Part shown: piece by piece, positions 25,287 through 34,373 of the stretch
Layout: each line of letters opens with the position of its first letter
Position numbering within the stretch: position 1 is the first letter of the stretch
Source: an uncultured Muribaculum sp.
GTDB taxonomy: Bacteria > Bacteroidota > Bacteroidia > Bacteroidales > Muribaculaceae
Reading direction: 5' to 3'
Assembly (NCBI GenBank): GCA_910587665.1
Contig: CAJUMZ010000009.1
Span: 17,769 to 81,768 of the forward strand
Length of the DNA stretch: 64,000 bases
Notes under the pieces: model-generated
The model's database searches: none
What the model saw: only the letters and a program-made list of their open reading frames with translations
What the model was told of the DNA's origin: nothing
Translations under genes and position numbers: made by a program

Positions 25287-25412
25287 GCAGGCTTATTTCA
25301 AAATCGTAGAGAAACTCTAGTATCATATGGTCGTTTTTCTAAAATTCAGGATGTTTTCGTAAGTTATCTACAAAAACAGCTATAATTTTGGGCTATTCCA
25401 AGAAAATTGAGT

Positions 25413-25450
25413 GGAAAAATAAGGTGCAGACCGAAGAGGCCGCACCTTAT
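25413..25450 (-). terminator. Terminator of the ferredoxin oxidoreductase operon
   Basis: On the minus strand ATAAGGTGC (25450-25442) pairs with GCACCTTAT (25427-25419), followed by TTTTTCC. It lies 30 bp after the korB stop codon. Confidence 0.85.
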
Positions 25451-25479
25451 ATGGCATAATTATATATGGATTATCGGGA

Positions 25480-26493
25480 TTATTTTACTTCCCAGTGCTC
25501 GCCGGCGAGCACCATTTCGCGGAGGGAGGAGAAGCCTTTCTTGGCGCGTACTTCCTCGATCTGGTGATCGACCTCCTCATTGTAGACGGGACTCTCGACA
25601 TCACGGATCACCCCGACGGCAAGCGGGAGAGAATATCCGTCCATCATGGCAAGCTGCTGGTGGAGGAAGTTGCTTTGGGTATGGGCGTCATGCACCACAA
25701 CGTCGTCAATGGTATAGCCGTCTTTACCGATCTCCACCGCTTTCAAAAGGAATCCGTCGCGCACAAGACCTTTGTTATGCTCCTTGCCGAAAAGCATTTT
25801 TTCGCCGTGGCGGAGGTGGATGGTGCGCTCCTCACGGAACTCACGGTCGCTTATATAATTGTGGATGCCATTGTTGAAAATCACACAATTCTGAAGCATT
25901 TCCACCACAGAAGTGCCTTTATGGCGCGCAGCGGCAACCATGACCTCCTGCGCAGTGGGAAGATCGACATCAATCGAGCGGGCAAAGAAATTGCCTCTGG
26001 CACCAAACACCAACTCAGCGGGGATAAACGGATCCTCGGTAGTGCCGTAAGGCGAGGATTTGCTGACAAAGCCGCGTGCACTCGTAGGAGAATACTGTCC
26101 CTTTGTCAGACCGTAAATCTTATTGTTGAAGAGCAGTAGGTTGATATCAATGTTGCGGCGCACGGCATGAATGAAATGGTTTCCTCCGATTGCAAGACCG
26201 TCACCGTCGCCCGACACCTGCCACACCGTCATCGCCGGATTGGCGACCTTGAAGCCGATGGCCACAGCGGCGGCACGCCCATGGATGGTATGGAAACCGT
26301 AGGTGTTCATATAATAAGGCAGTCGCGAGCTACATCCTATACCGGAGATTACCGCAGTCATGTGGGGAGGCACACCTACCTCCGCCATAGCCTTGTGGAG
26401 TACGTTGAGAATCGCGTGGTCACCGCATCCGGCACACCACCTCACCGACTGTCCGTTTTTATAGTCGCCGGCAGTATATTTAGTACATTCCAT
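25480..26493 (-). CDS. korB: 2-oxoacid:ferredoxin oxidoreductase, beta subunit
   Basis: Thiamine-pyrophosphate subunit of an enzyme that oxidatively decarboxylates 2-oxoacids (2-oxoglutarate most likely) to acyl-CoA with ferredoxin as acceptor, or the reverse. The 337-aa protein has VRWCAGCGDHAIL at the start, the TPP-binding GDGDGLAIGGNHFIHA with following NNKIYGLTKGQYSPTS, and SSRLPYYMNTYGFHTIHGRA. The signature and the two-gene layout fit KorB. It begins 12 bp after korA. It carries no extra ferredoxin domain beyond the cysteines near the N-terminus. Confidence 0.9.
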   Translation of the reverse strand: MECTKYTAGDYKNGQSVRWCAGCGDHAILNVLHKAMAEVGVPPHMTAVISGIGCSSRLPYYMNTYGFHTIHGRAAAVAIGFKVANPAMTVWQVSGDGDGLAIGGNHFIHAVRRNIDINLLLFNNKIYGLTKGQYSPTSARGFVSKSSPYGTTEDPFIPAELVFGARGNFFARSIDVDLPTAQEVMVAAARHKGTSVVEMLQNCVIFNNGIHNYISDREFREERTIHLRHGEKMLFGKEHNKGLVRDGFLLKAVEIGKDGYTIDDVVVHDAHTQSNFLHQQLAMMDGYSLPLAVGVIRDVESPVYNEEVDHQIEEVRAKKGFSSLREMVLAGEHWEVK

Positions 26494-26505
26494 AATTCCT
26501 GATCG

Positions 26506-28353
26506 TTACTGTTGGTCCATAAACTTGATAACTCCGTCGACAATCTCTTTCACAAGGAACGGCTGACCCTGTATCTTGTTGATACGATGGATCTCCAATC
26601 CCGCAAACTTGCCTTGCAGATAGTCGGCAAACTGCCCCGTGTTAAGCTCGGCGCATATGACGCGCTTGTAGCGGCGAAGTATCTCCCCGGTATTGGCGGG
26701 AAGCGGGTTGATATAGCGGAAATGGGCGAAAGCAACCTTGTGACCTGCCGCACACAGCTCCTCGGCGGCAGTGTAGAGATGTCCGTAGGTACCACCCCAA
26801 CCTATCAGCAAAGTGTCGGCACCGGCATCACAAAGTACTTCAAGCCCAGGGATATCCTTAGCCACATTCTCAACTTTACGGCGGCGCACCTCAACCATAT
26901 GCTCATGGTTGACAGGATCGGTAGAAATCACTCCTGTATTGAAGTCCTTTTCAAGACCGCCGAGACGGTGCATCAGACCTTCCTCACCGGGGAACGCCCA
27001 ATAGCGTACAAGCGTCTCAGGATCGCGCATGTAAGGCATCCATTTGTCGCGAAGTTCCTGCGGCACATAATTCGGCTTTATCGCAGGATATTCGTCGGTC
27101 TCGGGGACACGCCATGCCGAAGACCCGTTGCCGATGAAAGCATCGGAGAGCAGGATCACAGGAGTCATATGCTCGATCGCAATACGCGAAGCCTCAAACG
27201 CCATCGTAAAGCAGTCGGTCGGCGAGGCGGGAGCCACAACCACAACGGGCGACTCGCCGTTTCTACCGTAAAGCGCCTGCATAAGGTCGGTCTGCTCCGT
27301 CTTTGTCGGGAGTCCGGTAGAAGGTCCTCCACGCTGAACGTCAATCACCACAAGCGGAAGCTCGGCCATCACGGCGAGTCCGATACCCTCGCTCTTCAAT
27401 GCAAGACCGGGACCGGAAGTCGAGGTAACTGCAAGGTCACCCGCAAAAGAGGCGCCGATAGCGGAGCAAACGCCCGCAATCTCATCCTCCATCTGCAACG
27501 CCTTCACGCCAAGATCCTTGCGCTTTGCAAGCTCATGCAGGATGTCGGTGGCGGGGGTGATGGGATAACTGCCGAGGAACAACGGGCGACCCGACTTTTC
27601 GGAAGCCAGGATAAGTCCCCATGCGGTAGCGGTATTGCCGTTAATATCGGTATAATATCCGGGAGCGATGCTTTCCGACTCGATACGGTAGGTCGACACG
27701 GAAGCATGTATGTTGGCACCGTAATCATATCCCGCCCTGAGCACCTTTTCATTGGCCTCAAAGATGGCGGGCTTACGGGCAAATTTATTCTTAAGATGGT
27801 GGATAGCGGCTTCAAGCGGGCGGTCAAAGAGCCAGCACACGAGACCAAGGGCAAAAATATTACGGCATTTCAACACCGATTTATTGTCAAGCCCGGAGTC
27901 GGCAAGGGCGGCTTTTGTCATCGAGGTCACCGGCACTTCAAGAACCTGGGCGTTGATGTTCAGTTCCTTGAATGGATCGTCGGTAGTAAACATCGCCTTC
28001 TTGAGGTCGGACTCCTTAAACGAGTCAATGTCGACAATCACAATGCCACCGTGATTGAGGTGCTTTATGTTCTGCTTCAAGGCGGCGGGATTCATCGCAA
28101 CAAGCACATCAGCCTTGTCACCGGGGGTATGCACCCCTACTCCGATATGCACCTGAAACCCGGACACGCCACTCAATGAGCCCTGCGGGGCGCGTATTTC
28201 AGCCGGATAATCGGGAAAAGTGGACACCTGATTGCCCACACCGGCAGAAACGTTTGTGAAAATGTTTCCCGCAAGCTGCATGCCGTCGCCGGAGTCGCCG
28301 GAAAAACGGATCACCACCTTGTCGAGATACTTTACATTTGCTTTTTCTAACAT
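26506..28353 (-). CDS. korA: 2-oxoacid:ferredoxin oxidoreductase, fused gamma-alpha subunit
   Basis: A 615-aa fusion. Residues about 1-195 are the gamma domain (VVIRFSGDSGDGMQLAGNIF, FPDYPAEIRAPQGS). Residues about 225-615 are the alpha subunit with the pyrimidine-binding YPITPATDILHELA, EDEIAGVCSAIGASFAG and TSGPGLALKSEGIG. With KorB it forms the 2-oxoglutarate (or broader 2-oxoacid) synthase used in anaerobic carbon flow in Bacteroidota. It is the first gene of a two-gene operon ending in a clear terminator. Confidence 0.92.
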   Translation of the reverse strand: MLEKANVKYLDKVVIRFSGDSGDGMQLAGNIFTNVSAGVGNQVSTFPDYPAEIRAPQGSLSGVSGFQVHIGVGVHTPGDKADVLVAMNPAALKQNIKHLNHGGIVIVDIDSFKESDLKKAMFTTDDPFKELNINAQVLEVPVTSMTKAALADSGLDNKSVLKCRNIFALGLVCWLFDRPLEAAIHHLKNKFARKPAIFEANEKVLRAGYDYGANIHASVSTYRIESESIAPGYYTDINGNTATAWGLILASEKSGRPLFLGSYPITPATDILHELAKRKDLGVKALQMEDEIAGVCSAIGASFAGDLAVTSTSGPGLALKSEGIGLAVMAELPLVVIDVQRGGPSTGLPTKTEQTDLMQALYGRNGESPVVVVAPASPTDCFTMAFEASRIAIEHMTPVILLSDAFIGNGSSAWRVPETDEYPAIKPNYVPQELRDKWMPYMRDPETLVRYWAFPGEEGLMHRLGGLEKDFNTGVISTDPVNHEHMVEVRRRKVENVAKDIPGLEVLCDAGADTLLIGWGGTYGHLYTAAEELCAAGHKVAFAHFRYINPLPANTGEILRRYKRVICAELNTGQFADYLQGKFAGLEIHRINKIQGQPFLVKEIVDGVIKFMDQQ

Positions 28354-28401
28354 AATGTCAACTCCTGTTGAGTTTTGCTTAATATATTCTTAAAACATCC
28401 A

Positions 28402-28435
28402 CAAATTTACGACAAAAATTTCGGATGTTCACAAA
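28402..28435 (-). promoter_or_regulatory. Promoter of the korAB operon
   Basis: Minus-strand TTTG (28435-28432), 22 nt, TAAATTTG (28409-28402). Both boxes match; spacing is one nt above the usual range. Confidence 0.6.
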
Positions 28436-28474
28436 TTTTCTGACTAAATAACACTTTATGAAGTAAAATAGAGC

Positions 28475-29824
28475 CTAAAGCGCCTTATATCGCAGCTCCA
28501 TCCCCCTGACGGCATCGTCAATCTTGCCGTGGCAGTAGACCTGCCTGCCGTTGACATAGGTCATAATCACACGGTTGTGGAGCGTGGTACCGGCAAGAGG
28601 TGTCCAGCCGCAACGGCTCAGCACCATGTCGTCGGCCACAATATAAGGAGTATCGGGGCTTACCACGGCAAGGTCGGCATAATATCCAGCACGGATGTAA
28701 CCGCGGCGGTCAATATGGTAAAGCTCTGCGGGGGCATGACACATCTTTTCCACCACAAGCTCGGTGGTGAACACCCCGCGATCGGCAAGCTCAAGCATCA
28801 CTGGAAGCGAGAATTGCACCATCGGCGCGCCTGAGGCGGCAGTAAGCGCATTGCCCTCCTTCTCAGAAAGCAGGTGAGGCGCATGATCGGTAGCGACAAT
28901 GTCGATACGCCCGTCGAGCAGCCCGCGACGAAGCGCGTCACGGTCGGCGGCGGTCTTTACGGCAGGATTCATTTTCACCCTTGTGCCAAGCGTGGAATAA
29001 TCGGCATCGGTGTACCACAGGTGATGGACACACACCTCAGAGGTGATACGCTTACGTGAAAGCGGCTCATCGGAAAACATCGCCACCTCACCGGCAGTCG
29101 AAACATGAAGCACATGTAGACGGGTGCCGTAACGCTCCGCCCTCGCAATCGCCCTTTTTGTGGAAATCATACAAGCCTCATGGCTCCTGATAAGCGGATG
29201 ATAGCTGACAGGCAGATCCTCGCCATGAGCGGCGACATACCGCTCACGGTTGGCGCGGATGGTAGCCTCGTCCTCGGAGTGGATCGCCACAAGCGCAGGC
29301 ACGTCACGGAATATCCGCGTCAACGCTTCCTCCTCATCGACAAGCATGTTGCCGGTCGACGAGCCGAGAAAAAGCTTGACTCCCGGCACACGGGAGTAAT
29401 CGCACAGAAGGAGCTGGTCTATATTGTCATTTGTCGCCCCGATAAAGAAGCTATAATTGGCAAGTGACACATCGGAAGCATGGCGCAGCTTGTCGGCGAC
29501 AGCCTCAACGGTGACAGTCGGAGGCTTTGTGTTGGGCATATCCATATAAGATGTCACCCCGCCCGCCACTGCGGCGCGCGACTCGGTAGAGAGGTCAGCC
29601 TTGTGGGTCAGCCCGGGGTCACGGAAATGCACCTGGTCATCAATCACACCGGGGAGGAGCATAGCCCCACCGAGGTCAATCTTCTCACGGCAAGCCTCCG
29701 CAATTGCCACGGGAGGCTCACCCTCACCGACAGCAAGGATGAACTCGCCATCGATCACCACATACCCGATCGCCTTACGGCATTCATTTACAACAAGGGC
29801 GTTGTAAAGCAGCGTATCATGCAT
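28475..29824 (-). CDS. pyrC: Dihydroorotase
   Basis: Amidohydrolase making dihydroorotate in pyrimidine synthesis. The 449-aa protein has the family motifs: DDQVHFRDPG at 62-71, VKLFLGSSTGNML with the carbamylated Lys, the metal-binding histidines in AIHSEDEA and LHVLHVSTAGE, and the catalytic Asp in IVATDHAPH. The first histidine of the usual HxH metal pair is Gln64 (Q-V-H66). I recall the same DDQVHFREPG in other Bacteroidota dihydroorotases, so this is probably a lineage variant and not a defect. Its start overlaps the end of the upstream glycosyltransferase by 8 bp. Confidence 0.88.
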   Translation of the reverse strand: MHDTLLYNALVVNECRKAIGYVVIDGEFILAVGEGEPPVAIAEACREKIDLGGAMLLPGVIDDQVHFRDPGLTHKADLSTESRAAVAGGVTSYMDMPNTKPPTVTVEAVADKLRHASDVSLANYSFFIGATNDNIDQLLLCDYSRVPGVKLFLGSSTGNMLVDEEEALTRIFRDVPALVAIHSEDEATIRANRERYVAAHGEDLPVSYHPLIRSHEACMISTKRAIARAERYGTRLHVLHVSTAGEVAMFSDEPLSRKRITSEVCVHHLWYTDADYSTLGTRVKMNPAVKTAADRDALRRGLLDGRIDIVATDHAPHLLSEKEGNALTAASGAPMVQFSLPVMLELADRGVFTTELVVEKMCHAPAELYHIDRRGYIRAGYYADLAVVSPDTPYIVADDMVLSRCGWTPLAGTTLHNRVIMTYVNGRQVYCHGKIDDAVRGMELRYKAL

Positions 29825-30587
29825 TGGATATAGATTTGTCGTTACTGAAATCCTTATATTTATGGGTCATGCCATGAATCTTCAGGCGAATCACGCCAAA
29901 CACGGCCTCAGAGAAAATACCTGAACTCATCTTGCTCTCGCCAAGCACACGGTTGACAAACACGATAGGTACCTCAACGATCTTGAACCGATGTTTGTGG
30001 GCGGTAAATTTCATCTCGATCTGGAAGGCATAGCCCTTGAAATGGATCTTGTCAAGGTCAAACGCCTCAAGCACCCTGCGGCGGTAACACACAAATCCGG
30101 CAGTGGTGTCACAGATATCCATGCCGGTGACAAACCGTACATATTTTGACGCAAAATATGACATCAACACCCTGCTCATGGGCCAGTTGACCACATTTAC
30201 CCCTGAGATATACCGGGAGCCAATGGCGACATCGGCACCGTCGTCGTGACACGCCTTGTAAAGCGCCATCAGGTCGTTGGGATTGTGGGAGAAGTCGGCA
30301 TCCATCTCAAATATGTAGTCATAACCGTTGCCGAGAGCATACTTGAATCCGGCTATATATGCAGTCCCGAGCCCAAGTTTTCCCTTGCGTTCAAGAAGCT
30401 TTACACGCCCGGGATATTCCTCCATTTTCTTTCTTACGATACCGGCGGTACCGTCGGGGGAGCCGTCGTCGACTATAAGCACGTCAAAGTCATGCGGAAG
30501 GCTTACCACCGCGTCAATTATCGCGGCGGCGTTTTCAGCCTCGTTATAGGTGGGTATGATTACAAGGGAGTCGGATGAACGCGTCAT
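29817..30587 (-). CDS. Polyprenol monophosphomannose synthase-like glycosyltransferase
   Basis: A 256-aa GT2 glycosyltransferase. The start is at 30587 (MTRSSDSLVIIPTYNEAENA), the first ATG with the family N-terminus. Motifs are VLIVDDGSPDGTAG, GLGTAYIAGF, MDADFSHNPND (the DxD metal site) and NRVLGESKMSSGIF near the end. These features point to dolichyl/polyprenyl-phosphate mannose synthase relatives, which transfer a sugar from a nucleotide to a lipid carrier at the inner membrane. It is preceded by aspC (4-bp gap) and overlaps pyrC. Confidence 0.85.
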   Translation of the reverse strand: MTRSSDSLVIIPTYNEAENAAAIIDAVVSLPHDFDVLIVDDGSPDGTAGIVRKKMEEYPGRVKLLERKGKLGLGTAYIAGFKYALGNGYDYIFEMDADFSHNPNDLMALYKACHDDGADVAIGSRYISGVNVVNWPMSRVLMSYFASKYVRFVTGMDICDTTAGFVCYRRRVLEAFDLDKIHFKGYAFQIEMKFTAHKHRFKIVEVPIVFVNRVLGESKMSSGIFSEAVFGVIRLKIHGMTHKYKDFSNDKSISNA

Positions 30588-30591
30588 GTCG

Positions 30592-31788
30592 TCACACAAG
30601 TTTAGCAAGTGCCTCCGCGATGCGGCGTATAGCCTCACGGATCGTATCGTCGGCGGTAGCGTAGCTCAGGCGTATGTAGCCGGGGCAGCAGAAAGCGGAT
30701 CCGGCTACAGTAGCCACATGCCCTACCTCAAGCAGGTACATGGCAAGGTCGGCGTCATTGTTGATCACATAGTCACCGTAACGCTTGCCGAAATAGCTTG
30801 ACACCTCGGGGAAGAGATAGAACGCTCCCTCCGGCTCGTTGACCTGCCATCCAGGGATAGCCGAGGCAAGACCCACGATCAGGTCGCGGCGGCGCTCAAA
30901 CGCCTTGCGCATATCCTCCACACACTCCTGCGATCCGGTGTAAGCAGCCTCGGCCGCCTTTTGCGCGATTGAAGACGCGCCGGAAGTATACTGGCTTTGA
31001 AGCTTGTTGGTAGCGCGGGCAAGCCACAGCGGGGCGGCAAGATATCCTATACGCCAGCCGGTCATGGCATAAGCCTTTGAAACGCCGTTGACCACACACA
31101 CGCGGTCAGCTACCTCAGGGAACGATGCAAGCGAGGTGAAACTGCCTGTAAAGTTGATATGCTCATATATCTCGTCGGAGAGGATGAGCACGTCGGGAAA
31201 GTCGGCAAGGACATCTACGAGAGCCTGAAGCTCCTCCTTTGAGTATACGCTTCCGGTAGGATTGCTCGGAGAGTTGAAAAACACGAGCTTCGTACGCGGT
31301 GTTATAGCAGCCCTGAGCTGCTCGGGAGTTATCTTGAAATTCTGCTCTATAGTGGCGGGGACAAGCACGCTTTTGCCTTCTGCAAGATTTACCATCTCGA
31401 CATAGCTTACCCATGCGGGAGTAGGTATAACCACCTCGTCACCGGGGTTGACGACAGCAAGAATCACGTTGCAGAGCGACTGCTTGGCTCCGTTTGACAC
31501 AACAATCTGCTCGGGAGCGTAGTCAATACCGTTTTCATTTTTCAGCTTTGCCGAAATCGCCTTGCGGAGCGACATGTAACCCGGCACGGGAGTGTAGAAC
31601 GAGAAGTTTTCATCAATGGCTTTCTTCGCCGCCTCCTTTATATGGTCGGGGGTGTTGAAATCGGGTTCACCCACTGAAAGATTGATGACATCTACGCCCT
31701 GAGCTTTCAGCTCCTGGCTTTTCTGCGACATGGCAAGAGTCTGCGACGGTGCAAGCGCCTGCACGCGATTGGAAATCTGTTGCATCAT
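30592..31788 (-). CDS. Pyridoxal-phosphate aspartate aminotransferase
   Basis: Class I/II aminotransferase of 398 aa that interconverts aspartate/oxaloacetate and 2-oxoglutarate/glutamate. Signatures are SNPTGSVYSKEEL, the PLP-binding Lys in VNGVSKAYAMTGWRIGYLAAP and GEPDFNTPDHIKEAAKKAI at the N-terminus. Subgroup Ib-type (thermophilic-like) aspartate aminotransferase is the best fit. It leads an operon with the glycosyltransferase and dihydroorotase, and supplies aspartate, a substrate of the pyrimidine pathway. Confidence 0.88.
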   Translation of the reverse strand: MMQQISNRVQALAPSQTLAMSQKSQELKAQGVDVINLSVGEPDFNTPDHIKEAAKKAIDENFSFYTPVPGYMSLRKAISAKLKNENGIDYAPEQIVVSNGAKQSLCNVILAVVNPGDEVVIPTPAWVSYVEMVNLAEGKSVLVPATIEQNFKITPEQLRAAITPRTKLVFFNSPSNPTGSVYSKEELQALVDVLADFPDVLILSDEIYEHINFTGSFTSLASFPEVADRVCVVNGVSKAYAMTGWRIGYLAAPLWLARATNKLQSQYTSGASSIAQKAAEAAYTGSQECVEDMRKAFERRRDLIVGLASAIPGWQVNEPEGAFYLFPEVSSYFGKRYGDYVINNDADLAMYLLEVGHVATVAGSAFCCPGYIRLSYATADDTIREAIRRIAEALAKLV

Positions 31789-31831
31789 TGCTTTATCTGA
31801 TAAAAAGTTAAAATCAGTTTTAATACGGTGG

Positions 31832-31839
31832 CAAATTTA
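31832..31839 (-). promoter_or_regulatory. -7 box of the aspartate aminotransferase operon
   Basis: Minus-strand TAAATTTG, 44 bp before the start. No TTTG at the usual distance. The rest of the 173-bp gap to queA is AT-rich and otherwise unremarkable. Confidence 0.45.
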
Positions 31840-31961
31840 CAAAAAACAATGGAATATTTGCTTCATTTGTCTATTTAAAGTTATGTCAGTCAAACATCCC
31901 GAATAATATTAACCGTAAAACGGCATCATTAGTTCATCATGCTGTCAGCCCAAAGTGGAGA

Positions 31962-33179
31962 TCAGCGAAGCAGCAAGGAAGCGTCGCCATAGCTGAGAAA
32001 CCGGTAATCACCGGCAAGGGCGTAGTCATACATCTGCCGCCAGCCACCGCCGATAAATGCCGACACGAGCAAAAGCAATGTCGACTTGGGCTGATGGAAA
32101 TTGGTGACTATCCCCTCCACTACCTTGAAGTCGTAGCCGGGAGCGATGATTATGCGCGTCGAGGCAATCAGGGTGGATGACCCGTCAGAGTCAAGGGCGG
32201 CGACAACCGCCTCCAGAGCCTCCTTGCGCGACAAGCGTGGATGAGCGTCATCGTAAGGATACCATTGCGGCACCTCACCGGTCCATTCTCCCGCATAGAT
32301 GAGGCATCCGATATGGTAAAGACTTTCAAGTGTGCGCACAGAGGTGGTGCCGACAGCGATCACAGGGCGGTCGGTCACGGCAAGCTCCGCTATCAGGTCG
32401 CGGCTCACGGCAATAAACTCGCTGTGCATGTCATGACCGCCTATTGAGTCGCTTTTCACGGGCTGAAACGTACCGGCACCCACATGCAGCGTCAATTCCC
32501 GGCGTTGCATGCCTGCCTTGTCGATAGCATGCAGCACTTCATCGGTAAAGTGCAGCCCTGCAGTAGGAGCCGCCACGGAGCCGTCGATGTGGCTGAACAC
32601 GGTCTGGTAGTCATTGGAGTCGCTCGGCTCTGTCTCACGGTTGAGATAGGGCGGGATCGGTATCACCCCGGCAGCCGAAATTATACGTGAAAAAGTTACC
32701 GCGGGATTATCCCAGGAAAATCGTATGACCGAGGCGTTGCCCTGACGCGACTCACGCGTGGCGGTCAGCGTCACCGAGGTTCCGTCTATCTCAAGAGGCA
32801 TAATGAGATCGCCTGACTTCCAACGCTTTGAATTGCCCACAAAGCATAGCCACGAACAACTACGGTCAGAAGCGAAATTGACGGCATAGTCGGCGGGAGA
32901 GACCGGTTCAAGACAGAAAATCTCGATAGACGCCCCGCCGCCGGGCTTACGAAAACGCAAACGCGCATTAATCACACGCGTATTATTATATATGAGCATC
33001 GAGCGCGAAGGCAGCAACCCGGGCAACTCGCGAAATACCCTTGTGGAAAGCGCCCCATCGCCACTACGCACAAGCAGCTTGCAACTGTCACGCTCCTGCA
33101 AAGGATGCACGGCTATGCGCTCCTCGGGCAGCGGATAGTCGTAATCCTCAATCCTTATGTCGGAAACATTGTTAATCAT
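31962..33179 (-). CDS. queA: tRNA preQ1(34) S-adenosylmethionine ribosyltransferase-isomerase
   Basis: Builds epoxyqueuosine at the wobble position of tRNAs with GUN anticodons by moving the ribosyl part of SAM onto preQ1. The 405-aa length is longer than the typical 340-360 aa because of inserted loops but core motifs are present: DYDYPLPEERIAVHPL at the N-terminus, RDSCKLLV, NTRVINARL, GLHFTDEVL, LHVGAGTFQPVK, ATSTRII and SAFIGG at the end. No other queuosine gene is adjacent. Confidence 0.93.
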   Translation of the reverse strand: MINNVSDIRIEDYDYPLPEERIAVHPLQERDSCKLLVRSGDGALSTRVFRELPGLLPSRSMLIYNNTRVINARLRFRKPGGGASIEIFCLEPVSPADYAVNFASDRSCSWLCFVGNSKRWKSGDLIMPLEIDGTSVTLTATRESRQGNASVIRFSWDNPAVTFSRIISAAGVIPIPPYLNRETEPSDSNDYQTVFSHIDGSVAAPTAGLHFTDEVLHAIDKAGMQRRELTLHVGAGTFQPVKSDSIGGHDMHSEFIAVSRDLIAELAVTDRPVIAVGTTSVRTLESLYHIGCLIYAGEWTGEVPQWYPYDDAHPRLSRKEALEAVVAALDSDGSSTLIASTRIIIAPGYDFKVVEGIVTNFHQPKSTLLLLVSAFIGGGWRQMYDYALAGDYRFLSYGDASLLLR

Positions 33180-33183
33180 GTCG

Positions 33184-33214
33184 CAAAGTTAGGCATAATC
33201 CACGACATTTCAAC
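33184..33214 (-). promoter_or_regulatory. Promoter of queA, with almost no leader
   Basis: Minus-strand GTTG (33214-33211), 19 nt, TAACTTTG (33191-33184). The -7 box ends five bases from the ATG at 33179, so transcription would start at or within a few bases of the start codon. Confidence 0.55.
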
Positions 33215-33301
33215 CACGGGCATCAACATGCCGCAACCGGCAAACGGAATGCGACAGCGTTAATTGATGTTAACACAGGCAGGCGTGTAGCCAAGGGAAA
33301 G

Positions 33302-33309
33302 TATCTTTG
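33302..33309 (+). promoter_or_regulatory. -7 box of the DUF2027-Smr gene
   Basis: TATCTTTG then CA, 21 bp before the start. No clear -33 TTTG. Confidence 0.5.
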
Positions 33310-33329
33310 CATTAATAATCAAGAAAATT

Positions 33330-34373
33330 ATGGCACAGACAGGTGATATCGTACGCTACCTCAATTCGGTAGGCGGAGGCAGGATAGTCAGGATCGACGG
33401 CAACATGGCTTATGTGGATGAAGACGGGTTTGAGACCCCGGTGCTTCTGAAAGAGTGTGTGGTGGTGACCCCTGCCCAGCCCAAGCAAAAGACGGAAAGC
33501 AAATATGTGGCGCCACCGGCTCCCGTAATCGTTCCTGCGACACAGAAAAGTGAGGAGACAGTGCAGGAGACCCCTGCCGGCGAAAAGCTGAACATAGTGC
33601 TTGCCTACGAGCCGGAAGAGATCAAGCATCTCAACACTACGGAATATGACGCATATCTTGTCAACGACTCCAACTATTATCTCTATTTCACCTATTTGGT
33701 AAAGAGTGACCTTCATGACTGGGTGACACGATTTGCAGGCATAGTCGAGCCGGGCATACAGGTGCATCTCGAGCATGTGACCCGCGACATGGTCAACTCC
33801 ATCGACCGGGTAGCCATACAATACATCGCCTTCAAGCAAGGGAAGGAGTTCAAGCTAAAGGCACCTGTCGCAGTGGAATATGCGGTTGACAACACAAAGT
33901 TTTTCAAACTCCACTGTTTCCATGACAACGAGTATTTCGACACTCCGGTAATAGCGTTTGACATCGTGAAAAACGATGTGCCCCAACGCAGCATGACATT
34001 TGACAGCGGCAGGCTCGAGGAGTCGATGCTCCGTAAAAAGGCGGCTGACCGGCAAGAGCGTCGCCCGGTGGAAAAGAAGCCCAAGCACCCGGGTGTGATT
34101 GAAGTAGACCTTCATATAAACCAGCTCCTTGACTCGACGGCAGGACTTTCCAACACGGAAATGCTCGAAGTGCAGCTGAAAGAGTTTAACCGCGTAATGC
34201 AGCAAAACCTCCGCAACAAAGGCACAAAGATAGTGTTTATCCATGGCAAGGGAGAGGGCGTGCTACGCAACGCCATACTGAAAGAGCTGAAGTATAAATA
34301 CAAAAACTGCGACGTGCAGGATGCGTCGTTCAGGGAATACGGATTTGGCGCCACCCAGGTAACGATAAGATGA
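33330..34373 (+). CDS. DUF2027 domain protein with C-terminal Smr domain
   Basis: A 347-aa cytoplasmic protein. The first ~65 residues (MAQTGDIVRYLNSVGGGRIVRIDG) form a small beta-barrel-like start, then the DUF2027 region to about 235 and a Smr domain at the C-terminus (about 255-347) with the DLH motif in IEVDLHINQLLD and HGKGEGVLRNAI. Smr domains act on nicked or branched nucleic acids, or on stalled ribosomes in relatives. DUF2027-Smr is a Bacteroidota arrangement. Its end overlaps the EFR1 gene by 4 bp (ATGA). Confidence 0.88.
   Translation: MAQTGDIVRYLNSVGGGRIVRIDGNMAYVDEDGFETPVLLKECVVVTPAQPKQKTESKYVAPPAPVIVPATQKSEETVQETPAGEKLNIVLAYEPEEIKHLNTTEYDAYLVNDSNYYLYFTYLVKSDLHDWVTRFAGIVEPGIQVHLEHVTRDMVNSIDRVAIQYIAFKQGKEFKLKAPVAVEYAVDNTKFFKLHCFHDNEYFDTPVIAFDIVKNDVPQRSMTFDSGRLEESMLRKKAADRQERRPVEKKPKHPGVIEVDLHINQLLDSTAGLSNTEMLEVQLKEFNRVMQQNLRNKGTKIVFIHGKGEGVLRNAILKELKYKYKNCDVQDASFREYGFGATQVTIR

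Noticed and set aside
25407..25877. Plus-strand frame overlapping korB
   Set aside because: Arg/Pro-rich shadow of korB with no family resemblance.
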